Part shown: positions 13,985-21,795 of the stretch, piece after piece
Layout: every line of letters begins with the position of its first letter
How positions within the stretch are numbered: the stretch's first letter is position 1
DNA from: Bryobacterales bacterium
GTDB taxonomy: Bacteria > Acidobacteriota > Terriglobia > Bryobacterales > Bryobacteraceae
Length of the DNA stretch: 41,590 bases
Reading direction: 5' to 3'
Assembly (NCBI GenBank): GCA_020852175.1
Contig: JADZBH010000003.1
Location: forward strand, 1-41,590
Made by a program: the position numbers and the translations under genes
The notes under the pieces: model-generated
The model's database searches: none
What the model was told of the DNA's origin: nothing
What the model saw: the letters and a program-made list of their open reading frames with translations, nothing else

Positions 13985-16905
13985 CCCTTGGCTCCCGGCA
14001 GCGGGATGGTGGCTTCCACGGTGGTCCCCGCGCCTGGCCGGCTGTCGATACGCAACGCGCCACCGTGGCGCCGGGCGCGTTCCCGCATCACGGCCAGCCC
14101 GAAATGCCCGGCCGTTCCGCCGAAATCGTCCTCCGGGCCGAAGCCCCGGCCGTCATCGCGGACGACAGCCATCAATTGATCCGCCCGGTAGACCAGTTCC
14201 ACGTCGATCCGCGCCGGATTGGCGTGGCGCACCGAATTCGAGATCGCTTCCTGGCAGATGCGCAGCATGTTGTGTTGGAGTTCGATGGGCAGCATGGCTG
14301 GTTCTCCTTCCACCTTGACATGCGTTTGAATCCCCCGGTGCTCCACGACGCGGTCCAGCGCGTTTTCAATGGCCATGGGCAGCGTCTCTCCTTCCGGGCG
14401 GTTGTCCCTGAGATCCCAGATCACGCGCCGTGCCTCGGCCCGGTAGTGGTGCACCATGCGCCGGGTCATTTCCAGTATCTCGGAGGCGCGGTCGGGCCTG
14501 GCGGCCAGATTGGCAAGGGCCGCTTCCAATTGGAGCGAGATCGCCGAAAAGCCCGCCACCAGGGTGTCGTGCCACTCTCTCCCGATCCGGTTTCGCTCCT
14601 CGATCACGGCCGCATAGCGTCCGCGAACGGCGTGGAGCCTCCAGCGGTACATCGCCCACACGGCCGCTGCCGCGGCCATGCCCAAGAGCAGAACGAACCA
14701 CCATGTCTGGCGGAATTCCGGCTCCTGGTAAAGGACGAGCGATGCCGCTCCACTCCAGTCGCCGAGGGGGTCCTGCGCCTGCACCTCGAAGACATGAGGA
14801 CCCGGCGGCAGTTGGCTGTACCGTGCCGTTCGCAGCGTGCTTGCCGCCATCCAATCCGAATCGAGGCCCGTCATACGGTAACGAAAGCGGATCTTGCCGG
14901 GAGTCGAGAAACGGAGCGCGGTGAACTGTAGTTCGATATTCCGCGTTCCGGCGCCGAGATTCACGTTCGGGGCCAGTTCTCTTCGTCCGAGATTGGTTGT
15001 CAACTCCTCGATGAGCACGCGCGGCGGTGCGGTGCGCTGTGTTTTCGGGCGAATCCGGACGAATCCGCGTGCCGTGGGAAACCAGATGCTTCCATCGGAC
15101 GCGCGGGCCCCGGCGGGCTGGGAAAGCCCGTGGCACTCGATCGTGCGCAGCCCATCCTCCTGCCCGTAGGAAGCGATGCTGAGCCGCGCCGAGGCTTCGC
15201 GCAGAACGCGCTCGACCGATGCCGACTCCAATTCGTAGATGCCGCGCGGCGAGCTTACCCAGAACGTGCCCGCCTGATCCTCCAGAACGCGGTAGAGGGA
15301 ATGATCCGGAAGCCCGTGCCGGCTGTCCAGCAGATGCTGGCCCGCCGCATCGATCACTAGTAGCGAGCCCGTGCTGGCGGCCCAGATGCGCCCGCGGGAG
15401 TCTTCAAACAGCGAATGAACGGCGCCCGATGGGAATTGTGCAAGCTGCCTGGGAGTCACGCCTGGCGGCGGAATCCGCCGCAATCCATTGGAGGTTCCGG
15501 CCCAGACCGTTCCGTCGGAACCCTCCAGCAGCGCCGTGATTTCGGCTTCGGGGAACAACGCCGGTGGCGGCGGCGTCTCGGGCCGCCCCTGAGTGAACCG
15601 ATAGAGGCCGCGGCCCGCCGTGCCCACCCAGAGCCCGCCGCCACGATCGAACAACAGCGCGGAGACGCGTCCCCACGGCGTCTCGGGACCGGCGCCATGA
15701 TGCTTGTACCTCCGGCCATCGAACTCAAACAGCCCCTCCCAATTGCCGAACCATGGATTGCCCTTGGGATCGAAGGCCAATGCCCTGGCGGTGAAGTACA
15801 TGGTGGGCAGCGGGACCGGCTGGCTCACCAGTTTGTCACCCGCCAGGCGGTAGACGCCGCCGCGCCAGGTTCCCATCCACAAATTGCCCGCGGGGTCTGG
15901 CGCCACGATGGTGGCGTAATCGCCGGCGAGTCCTTCGTTCATGCCATAGGCGACGATGCGGGTATCCCGCCAGCGGCCGAGACCGCCGCTGCGCATGCCC
16001 AGCCACAGGTTGCCTCCTCCATCCTCGGTCAACGTGCGGATGGAATCGTCTGGCAAGCCTTCGGCCGTCGACCAATGAGTGACCTTCCCGTGAGCGGCGC
16101 GATAGAGGCCATGTCCCCAGGAGGCGGCCCAGACAACTCCGTCACGATCCTCGATCACGCTTACAACCGGACCTGGCACGCCAGCCACGGCAACCGGTGC
16201 GCCTTTGCCATCGCCGCGAAACAACCCCCGGCTCGTTCCCAGCCAAAGACCGCCACTTCGCGCCGCATGAACAGTGAGAAGGCTGCCCTGTCTTGCGGTG
16301 TTGGGAAGGCGTAGCCGCAGCGTCCCTTCGCCGGTGTCCTGATAAAGCCCGGCTGAGGTGACCACCCAAAGACCGCCTGTGGAATCGGTCGCCAGAACAT
16401 TCCATGAAGTCTCCGAAGGTGGAGGCAGACCGGGCTGCCGCAGGAACCCGCCGTTCCGGTAATGGAGTAGACCGTCGCGCGTGCTGGCCCAGATCACGCC
16501 CCGGCTGTCTTCCATCAGGTCGAAGATGGAACCGCCCGTCTTGTGCTTGCTGCGCAGCTTCCCTGCCCGCAGTTCGATCAGTTCGCCATCGAAGGTCCCC
16601 ACCCACAAAGAGCCATCGCGCGCCGTCAACAGCGCGGAGATCCAACGGTTGGCCAGTTTCAGCGAGGCATCCACCTGCAAAGGACGAAACTGAAGACCGT
16701 CGAAGCGGACCAACCCTTCCGCGGTGCCAACCAGCAGGTAGCCGTCCGGCGAGGGCCGGATCGCGGTTACATAGCTTTGCGGAAGGCCCTCCTCCACCTG
16801 CCAGTACCGCTTGTGATACTGCGAAATGGCCGCGGCGGGATCGAGCGCACGCGCAGCCTGTGGGAGCAGGACGGCCAACAGCCCGAAAACGGTCCGAGAG
16901 ATCAT
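13981..16905 (-). CDS. Sensor histidine kinase with periplasmic two-component-regulator beta-propeller
   Basis: A 974-residue membrane kinase. A signal sequence (MISRTVFGLLAVLLPQAARA) is followed by about twelve Reg_prop repeats (about 25-610; for example GTAEGLVRFDG, WVGTFDGELIEL, WLGTSRGLFRGDG) forming sensor propellers. Then come a Y_Y_Y domain (about 640-725), one membrane helix (about 733-753), a HisKA_3 dimerisation domain with His779 in GREWHDTLVAGF, and an ATPase domain with N-box Asn890 (QEAISNSVRHAN) and G1 DDGRGFG. It lacks the extra AraC module of Bacteroidetes hybrid systems and instead overlaps a separate LuxR-type regulator. The ATG at 16905 is chosen because it begins the signal peptide and has AGGA upstream. 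The role is inferred as sensing the glycan or a breakdown product in the periplasm. Confidence 0.93.
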   Translation of the reverse strand: MISRTVFGLLAVLLPQAARALDPAAAISQYHKRYWQVEEGLPQSYVTAIRPSPDGYLLVGTAEGLVRFDGLQFRPLQVDASLKLANRWISALLTARDGSLWVGTFDGELIELRAGKLRSKHKTGGSIFDLMEDSRGVIWASTRDGLLHYRNGGFLRQPGLPPPSETSWNVLATDSTGGLWVVTSAGLYQDTGEGTLRLRLPNTARQGSLLTVHAARSGGLWLGTSRGLFRGDGKGAPVAVAGVPGPVVSVIEDRDGVVWAASWGHGLYRAAHGKVTHWSTAEGLPDDSIRTLTEDGGGNLWLGMRSGGLGRWRDTRIVAYGMNEGLAGDYATIVAPDPAGNLWMGTWRGGVYRLAGDKLVSQPVPLPTMYFTARALAFDPKGNPWFGNWEGLFEFDGRRYKHHGAGPETPWGRVSALLFDRGGGLWVGTAGRGLYRFTQGRPETPPPPALFPEAEITALLEGSDGTVWAGTSNGLRRIPPPGVTPRQLAQFPSGAVHSLFEDSRGRIWAASTGSLLVIDAAGQHLLDSRHGLPDHSLYRVLEDQAGTFWVSSPRGIYELESASVERVLREASARLSIASYGQEDGLRTIECHGLSQPAGARASDGSIWFPTARGFVRIRPKTQRTAPPRVLIEELTTNLGRRELAPNVNLGAGTRNIELQFTALRFSTPGKIRFRYRMTGLDSDWMAASTLRTARYSQLPPGPHVFEVQAQDPLGDWSGAASLVLYQEPEFRQTWWFVLLLGMAAAAAVWAMYRWRLHAVRGRYAAVIEERNRIGREWHDTLVAGFSAISLQLEAALANLAARPDRASEILEMTRRMVHHYRAEARRVIWDLRDNRPEGETLPMAIENALDRVVEHRGIQTHVKVEGEPAMLPIELQHNMLRICQEAISNSVRHANPARIDVELVYRADQLMAVVRDDGRGFGPEDDFGGTAGHFGLAVMRERARRHGGALRIDSRPGAGTTVEATIPLPGAKG

Positions 16906-16940
16906 TGTCCTAGCATCAGATCGTAGCGAAGCGGAGGATG

Positions 16941-16983
16941 GGGCCGCCTGGGGGGGCACGACAGCCATCCGCGTAGGCGGCCC
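16941..16983. repeat. Inverted repeat in the divergent kinase/kdpD intergenic region
   Basis: GGGCCGCCT (16941-16949) and AGGCGGCCC (16975-16983) are a perfect 9-bp inverted repeat with a 25-nt loop. It lies 36 bp before the propeller kinase start (minus strand) and 78 bp before the kdpD start (plus strand). It could be an operator dyad or a transcript hairpin. Nothing else recognisable is in this 155-bp gap, and no clear -35/-10 pair was found. Confidence 0.4.
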
Positions 16984-17060
16984 GTAATTCGCGTGGCGCC
17001 AAAAGCTCCGTGCGCCGGCCGAATGAGTTGTGCTTCGATGAGAGGGGTCTTCGTCAATTC

Positions 17061-18515
17061 ATGGAACCTACGCCTCGAAAATCCTTCTCGACAGCCGGCC
17101 TGGCGCTCGGCCTGGGGGGCGTTGCCGTCGTGGCTGCTGTATTTTCGCGTCTGCTACCGGTGAACACCTCCACGATTGGGTTCTCGCTCCTCATCGTGGT
17201 GCTCGGCACCGCCACGATGAGCGGCTTCTGGACAGCCGCCGCGGTGGGACTGGCAGCCATGCTCTGCTTCAACTTCTTCTTCCTGCCTCCGGTCGGCCAG
17301 TTCACCATCGCCGATCCTGAAAATTGGGTGGCATTGTTCACGTTTCTCCTCACCGCGCTGGTGGCAAGCCATCTCTCCGACCGCGCTCAAAAGCGGGCGG
17401 CGGAAGCAGGGCGGCACCAGCAGGAGACCGAGCAGCTATACTCGCTCAGCCGCGCGATCCTCTTAACCGAATCCTCGCGGCCAATCGGCGCGCAAGCCGC
17501 TCAGGCGATCGCACAGATCTTCGCGTCACCGAATGTCGTGATCCTGGATGCGAAGTCCGGCCGGAGCTTCCGTGGCGGTTCCGAGGATGCCGTGAACTGG
17601 GAGCCGCAATTGGAAGAGGTGGTTCGAGTGGGCGGCCATCAGCGGCACGCCGCGAAGGATCTGGACGTTTGGCCCATCTCCTTGGGCGGGAGTCCGATCG
17701 GCGCTCTAGCGGCCGTGGGGATTCGAGCCTCGGATGGGGCCGTGCAGTCCATGCTGAACCTGGTGGCCATCGCACTGGAGCGCGTGCGCATGGAAGAGGC
17801 CGCAAGCCGCGCCGAAGCGGCACGCCAAAGCGAGGAGTTCAAGTCCACGCTGCTCGACGCGATCGCGCACGAGTTCAAGACACCGCTGACTTCGATCAAG
17901 GCGGCCGCCACGGGCTTGCGAACCATTGGCCCTTCGCACGTCGAGGACCAGCAGGAATTGATGTCGATCATCGAAGAGGAGGCGGACCGGCTGAGCAAGC
18001 TGGTGACCGAAGCAGTGAAGATGGCTGAGGTCGACGCCGGTAAAGTGGCTCTTCACCCAACACTGGTTCCATCCTCGGAACTCCTCGCGGCCGCGCGAAG
18101 CGGCTTCGAAGGCCGTGGCGCCGACCGCATCATGATCGAGAACCGGCCCAGCGTGAAGCTTCTGGTGGATCGTGATCTCATGACCCTGGCCATCCGGCAG
18201 GTTCTCGACAATGCGCTCAAGTATTCGCAAGCCGATTCTCCCGTCTCATGCGTAACGGAAAGCGCATCGACGAACTTCACTTTTCGCATCGCCGACCCGG
18301 GGCCGGGAATTCCGGAGCGGGACCGTGAGCACATTTTCGATAAGTTCTACCGTCTCTCCGGCACACGCGATCAGGTTACCGGCACCGGACTCGGCCTCCA
18401 TATCGCAAGGGAGATCGCGAGAATGCACGGCGGCGACCTTTGGGTGGAAGCGAACTCGCCGCAAGGCGCCGTGTTTTGTTTCAGGCTTCCACAGCGGAGC
18501 GGAGACGGCGCGTGA
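17061..18515 (+). CDS. kdpD: KdpD-like sensor histidine kinase lacking the N-terminal KdpD/Usp domains
   Basis: A 484-residue kinase equal to the C-terminal half of canonical KdpD (about 900 residues). Four closely spaced membrane segments (about residues 10-105) form a DUF4118 domain. A GAF-like region (about 125-240) follows, then HisKA with His270 in AIAHEFKTPLTS and an ATPase domain with RQVLDNALKYS, DPGPGIPERD, FDKFYRL and GTGLGLHIAREIARMHGG. The Walker-A sensor domain and Usp domain of KdpD are absent here but occur in two separate genes 8-10 kb downstream. The ATG at 17061 is used because a GTG at 17010 would add an uncharged-to-polar tail not seen in the family. It overlaps kdpE as GTGA. 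Expected to phosphorylate KdpE and report K+ limitation or osmotic state. Confidence 0.92.
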   Translation: MEPTPRKSFSTAGLALGLGGVAVVAAVFSRLLPVNTSTIGFSLLIVVLGTATMSGFWTAAAVGLAAMLCFNFFFLPPVGQFTIADPENWVALFTFLLTALVASHLSDRAQKRAAEAGRHQQETEQLYSLSRAILLTESSRPIGAQAAQAIAQIFASPNVVILDAKSGRSFRGGSEDAVNWEPQLEEVVRVGGHQRHAAKDLDVWPISLGGSPIGALAAVGIRASDGAVQSMLNLVAIALERVRMEEAASRAEAARQSEEFKSTLLDAIAHEFKTPLTSIKAAATGLRTIGPSHVEDQQELMSIIEEEADRLSKLVTEAVKMAEVDAGKVALHPTLVPSSELLAAARSGFEGRGADRIMIENRPSVKLLVDRDLMTLAIRQVLDNALKYSQADSPVSCVTESASTNFTFRIADPGPGIPERDREHIFDKFYRLSGTRDQVTGTGLGLHIAREIARMHGGDLWVEANSPQGAVFCFRLPQRSGDGA

Positions 18516-19207
18516 GCACAGGGCGCATTCTGGTTGTGGATGATGAACCGCAGATACGGCGCGTCCTTCGCACGACGCTCTCGGCGCAGGGGTATGAAGT
18601 CTTCGACGTAAAGACCGGCGAGGATGCCCTGCTGGCGATCCGCGACCAGCGTTTCGACCTTGTGCTGCTTGACGTGAACATGCCGGGCATGGGCGGTCTG
18701 GCCGCCTGCCGCGAGATCCGGGCAGGTTCGGACGCCGCCATCATCATGCTCACCGTTCGCAATTCCGAACAGGACAAGGTGACCGCACTGGATGCAGGCG
18801 CCGACGACTACATCACCAAACCCTTCGGCATGCCGGAACTCTCCGCGAGAATCCGTGCCGCGTTGCGCCGGTTGCCCGCCCCGCAGGGGAGTTTCGACGA
18901 ACAGATCCGCCTTGACGGCGTGGAGATCGACTTGCAGATGCGCCGTGTCCGGAAAGCTGGCAAAGAGTCCCGGCTGACGCCCAAGGAATTCGATCTGCTT
19001 CACTACCTGATCGCCAATCCCCACGTGGCCATTCCACACACGAAGCTGCTGCAGGCAGTCTGGGGACCGGACTATGGAGACCAGGTGGAGTATTTGCGCG
19101 TGTTCGTGAACCAGCTACGGAAGAAGATCGAGCCGGATCCGTCCCGCCCGCGGTATCTGCTGACCGAACCCTGGGTGGGCTACCGCTTTGATCCGCCCGC
19201 CTCCTGA
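18512..19207 (+). CDS. kdpE: KdpE, OmpR/PhoB-family response regulator
   Basis: A 231-residue regulator. The receiver domain (about 3-118) has Asp10-Asp11, phospho-acceptor Asp54 in VLLDVNMPG, and lysine in YITKPFGMPEL. The OmpR-type winged helix (about 130-228) contains LTPKEFDLLHYLIANP, VEYLRVFVNQLRKKIE and TEPWVGYRF, close to the KdpE pattern. It starts with GTG at 18512, overlapping the kdpD stop (GTGA), so the pair is translationally coupled. A longer in-frame reading from 18440 would run inside kdpD and is rejected. Its target is probably the repeat array just downstream of its own gene. Confidence 0.95.
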   Translation: MSTGRILVVDDEPQIRRVLRTTLSAQGYEVFDVKTGEDALLAIRDQRFDLVLLDVNMPGMGGLAACREIRAGSDAAIIMLTVRNSEQDKVTALDAGADDYITKPFGMPELSARIRAALRRLPAPQGSFDEQIRLDGVEIDLQMRRVRKAGKESRLTPKEFDLLHYLIANPHVAIPHTKLLQAVWGPDYGDQVEYLRVFVNQLRKKIEPDPSRPRYLLTEPWVGYRFDPPAS

Positions 19208-19227
19208 TCCCCGCCACCCTAACGAAA

Positions 19228-19255
19228 TCCTTAGCCACTCCTTATGACTTCCTTA
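19228..19255 (+). promoter_or_regulatory. Probable KdpE operator: three TCCTTA direct repeats spaced 11 bp
   Basis: TCCTTA occurs at 19228-19233, 19239-19244 and 19250-19255, an exact 11-bp period. The second and third copies share a longer CTTCCTTATG/CTCCTTATG context. OmpR/PhoB-family regulators bind head-to-tail on direct repeats with about one helical turn spacing. The array ends 37 bp before the first gene of the kdp operon, and no good -35 is present, which fits an activated promoter. The link to KdpE is inference. Confidence 0.65.
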
Positions 19256-19292
19256 TGGGTTGGGCCCTACTCTCGTTCTTGGAGACGAAGAT

Positions 19293-19811
19293 ATGGGCTT
19301 GCTGCCAAGGGAATCTGGATTCGTAGAGAGCGGTCCGGCCACGCATGAAACGGCGCCGGTCGAAGTCTTCGTGCTGTTCACGGATATCGCTTCGACGTTC
19401 CGCGCGCTAAGAACAGCCGCGCAACTGGCACAGGGCCTCACCACGCGCATCCGCCTATTGCTGCTGGAAACCGTCCCCTATCCGCTCGCGCTAGACGAAC
19501 CACGGCGAAACTTAGGCTACCTCGGACGGCAATTCCGGACCCTTGTGGATGACTATCGCACGGAGTCCGCGGGCCGCCCGGTGGAACCCATCGCCGAGAT
19601 CGTGTTGTGCAGGGACGCGTGGGAAGGGCTGCGGATGAAGCTTCCTCGAAGCTCGCTCGTCGTCATCGGCAATCGCAGCCGCTGGTGGCCCCATATGGAG
19701 GACGGCCTGGCGCGCAAGCTTCGCGCGGCGGGACACCATGTGATCCGCACGCCTGGCACACCCGCATCAGGCTTTCTCCCTTTCAGCAATAAAGGACTTT
19801 CACATGCTTGA
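19293..19811 (+). CDS. Universal-stress-protein-like (Usp fold) protein in the kdp operon
   Basis: A 172-residue soluble protein. VEVFVLFTDIAS and LTTRIRLLLLETVPYP look like the first two strands of a Usp fold, and SLVVIGNRSRWWPHMEDGLARKL resembles the final VVVGSRG-type strand and helix. The usual ATP-binding G-2x-G-9x-G-S motif is not clear, so nucleotide binding is uncertain. The ATG at 19293 has GGAG eight bases upstream. It is the first gene after the probable KdpE operator and overlaps the next small gene by 8 bp. Usp domains are part of canonical KdpD, so this may be a further free Usp module acting in K+ sensing. Function not established. Confidence 0.7.
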   Translation: MGLLPRESGFVESGPATHETAPVEVFVLFTDIASTFRALRTAAQLAQGLTTRIRLLLLETVPYPLALDEPRRNLGYLGRQFRTLVDDYRTESAGRPVEPIAEIVLCRDAWEGLRMKLPRSSLVVIGNRSRWWPHMEDGLARKLRAAGHHVIRTPGTPASGFLPFSNKGLSHA

Positions 19812-19887
19812 CCTGTTCTACATCGCGTTGGCGTTCCTCTTCTTCGTTTTGTGCTGGGCGCTCACCAGAGCGTGCGAGAAGCTCTGA
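19804..19887 (+). CDS. 27-residue single-span membrane peptide upstream of kdpF
   Basis: The predicted peptide begins MLDLFYIALAFLFF and ends WALTRACEKL. It is one hydrophobic helix with a short polar C-terminus. It overlaps the end of the Usp-like gene by 8 bp (ATG inside its last codons) and lies 23 bp before kdpF. Length and layout resemble KdpF, but the sequence differs and lacks the LLKPERF ending. It may be a second small subunit or stabilising peptide of the KdpABC pump. That is inference from position, hydrophobicity and conservation of the reading frame. Confidence 0.6.
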   Translation: MLDLFYIALAFLFFVLCWALTRACEKL

Positions 19888-19910
19888 CGCTTGGCGGAAG
19901 GAATTTTCAG

Positions 19911-19994
19911 ATGGACTACATATTGGGCGCCACGTGCGCCGTCTTTCTCTTTTTCTACCTGCTCTATGCACTCTTGAAACCGGAGAGGTTCTAG
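19911..19994 (+). CDS. kdpF: KdpF, small subunit of the K+-transporting ATPase
   Basis: A 27-residue peptide, one membrane helix, ending YLLYALLKPERF, which matches the conserved KdpF pattern (YLxYALLxPExF). KdpF stabilises the KdpABC complex in the inner membrane. It has GGAAGGA upstream and ends 9 bp before kdpA. Its small size makes it easy to miss in automated annotation. Confidence 0.88.
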   Translation: MDYILGATCAVFLFFYLLYALLKPERF

Positions 19995-20003
19995 GACGTA
20001 CTT

Positions 20004-21794
20004 ATGACTCCGAATGGCATACTTCAAATCCTCGCCTTCTTCGGGCTGGTTGCCGCTGTGGCAAAGCCCTTGGGCGCGCACATGGCACGCCTGTTTACCG
20101 GTGAACGCACATTCCTCCATCCGTTGCTTCGCCCGCTGGAACGGCTTTGTTACAAGCTGGCCGGCGTCCGCGAGGACGTGGAGCAACGTTGGACCCAATA
20201 CGCGGGCAGCCTGCTGTCGTTCAGCTTCTTCAGCTTCCTTTTCACCTACCTGATTCAACGCCTGCAAGGCTGGCTGCCATGGAACCCGGCGGGCTTCGGC
20301 ACGGGGCGCGCGCCTTCGAACGCGACGGCGATGACGGCCGACCTGGCCTTCAACACGGCCGCCAGCTTCGTCGCGAATACGAACTGGCAGTCGTACATGG
20401 GCGAGACCACCGTGAGCTACTTCGTACAGATGGCCGTCTTAACGGTGCAGAACTTCGTGTCGGCCGCCGTTGGTGTCGCGGTGGCCGTGGCGCTCATTCG
20501 CGGATTCGCGCGCCAGGAGGCGAACTCCGTCGGGAATTTTTGGGTGGATCTGACGCGCGCGGTCGTATATGTATTTCTACCTCTATCCCTGCTTGGCGCG
20601 CTCTTTTTGTGCTCCCAAGGCGTGATCCAGAACTGGTCGGCATATACGCATGCCACAACGCTTGAAGGCGCGACTCAGGTGATCGCCCAAGGCCCGGTTG
20701 CATCGCAGGAGGCCATTAAGCTGATCGGCACCAATGGGGGCGGCTTCTTCAACGCCAACTCCTCACATCCGTTCGAGAATCCTACGCCTCTTACAAATCT
20801 CATTGAAATCTTGATGATCTTCATCGTTCCCGCCGGCCTTACTTACACCTTTGGGCGCATGGTGGGAGACCAACGGCAGGGTTGGGCCATCTTTGGAGCG
20901 ATGAGCCTTCTTTTCCTGATCGGTGCATTCATCGTGTACGGCGCCGAACAGGCGGGGAATCCGAATTTGGCCCGGCTGGGCGTGGAAACCAGCGCTACCG
21001 ATGCACAGCCTGGCGGCAACATGGAAGGCAAGGAGGTCCGCTTTGGCATCGCCGCCACGTCGCTCTTCGCCACCGTGACCACCGCCGCCAGTTGCGGCGC
21101 GGTCAACAGCATGCATGACAGCTTCACGGCCCTGGGAGGGTTGATCCCGCTTTTCAACATGCAGTCCGGCGAGGTGATCTTCGGCGGAACCGGGGCCGGT
21201 CTCTATGGCATGCTTCTGTTCGCGATTCTCGCCGTCTTCATCGCCGGGCTGATGGTCGGCCGGACTCCTGAGTATCTCGGCAAGAAGATTGAAGGCAAAG
21301 AAGTCAAGATGGCCATGCTCGCCATCCTGGCCACGTCCGCCACGATCCTGTTGTTCACGGGTGCAAGCTCCGTGATCGAATTCGCCAAGGACTCTTATTG
21401 GAACGGCAGCCACGGCGCGGCAACGGGCAACCTCAATAACGGCGGGCCGCATGGCTTCTCCGAGATTCTTTATGCCTTCACGAGCGGAGCGGCCAACAAC
21501 GGCAGTGCCTTCGCCGGAATCAGCGCCAACACACCCTGGTACAACCTGACGATTGGACTCGCCATGCTGTTCGGACGCTTCCTGATCATCATCCCGATGC
21601 TGGCGGTGGCCGGCAGCCTGGCAGCAAAGAAAAAGCTTGCCATCACCTCGGGAACGTTGCCCACGCACGGCGCGCTCTTCGTGATCCTGCTGGCGGGAAC
21701 CGTCGTGATCGTAGGCGCCCTGACCTTCTTTCCGGCTCTCTCCCTGGGCCCCATTGTAGAGCACCTCCTGATGCTTCAAGGAAGACTTTTCTAA
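20004..21794 (+). CDS. kdpA: KdpA, K+-channel-like subunit of the high-affinity K+ ATPase
   Basis: A 596-residue integral membrane protein that binds and conducts K+ in the KdpFABC pump. The four selectivity-filter regions are visible: [50 protein letters not shown] and [13 protein letters not shown]. About ten membrane helices are spread over the full length and the family length is normal (about 560-600). It follows kdpF by 9 bp and is separated from kdpB by 1 bp, so the subunits are co-translated. No damage is seen. Confidence 0.98.
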   Translation: MTPNGILQILAFFGLVAAVAKPLGAHMARLFTGERTFLHPLLRPLERLCYKLAGVREDVEQRWTQYAGSLLSFSFFSFLFTYLIQRLQGWLPWNPAGFGTGRAPSNATAMTADLAFNTAASFVANTNWQSYMGETTVSYFVQMAVLTVQNFVSAAVGVAVAVALIRGFARQEANSVGNFWVDLTRAVVYVFLPLSLLGALFLCSQGVIQNWSAYTHATTLEGATQVIAQGPVASQEAIKLIGTNGGGFFNANSSHPFENPTPLTNLIEILMIFIVPAGLTYTFGRMVGDQRQGWAIFGAMSLLFLIGAFIVYGAEQAGNPNLARLGVETSATDAQPGGNMEGKEVRFGIAATSLFATVTTAASCGAVNSMHDSFTALGGLIPLFNMQSGEVIFGGTGAGLYGMLLFAILAVFIAGLMVGRTPEYLGKKIEGKEVKMAMLAILATSATILLFTGASSVIEFAKDSYWNGSHGAATGNLNNGGPHGFSEILYAFTSGAANNGSAFAGISANTPWYNLTIGLAMLFGRFLIIIPMLAVAGSLAAKKKLAITSGTLPTHGALFVILLAGTVVIVGALTFFPALSLGPIVEHLLMLQGRLF

Positions 21795-21795
21795 C

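Noticed and set aside
15415..16314. 299-codon open frame on the plus strand
   Set aside because: Antisense to the propeller domain of the sensor kinase; composition is that of a shadow frame.
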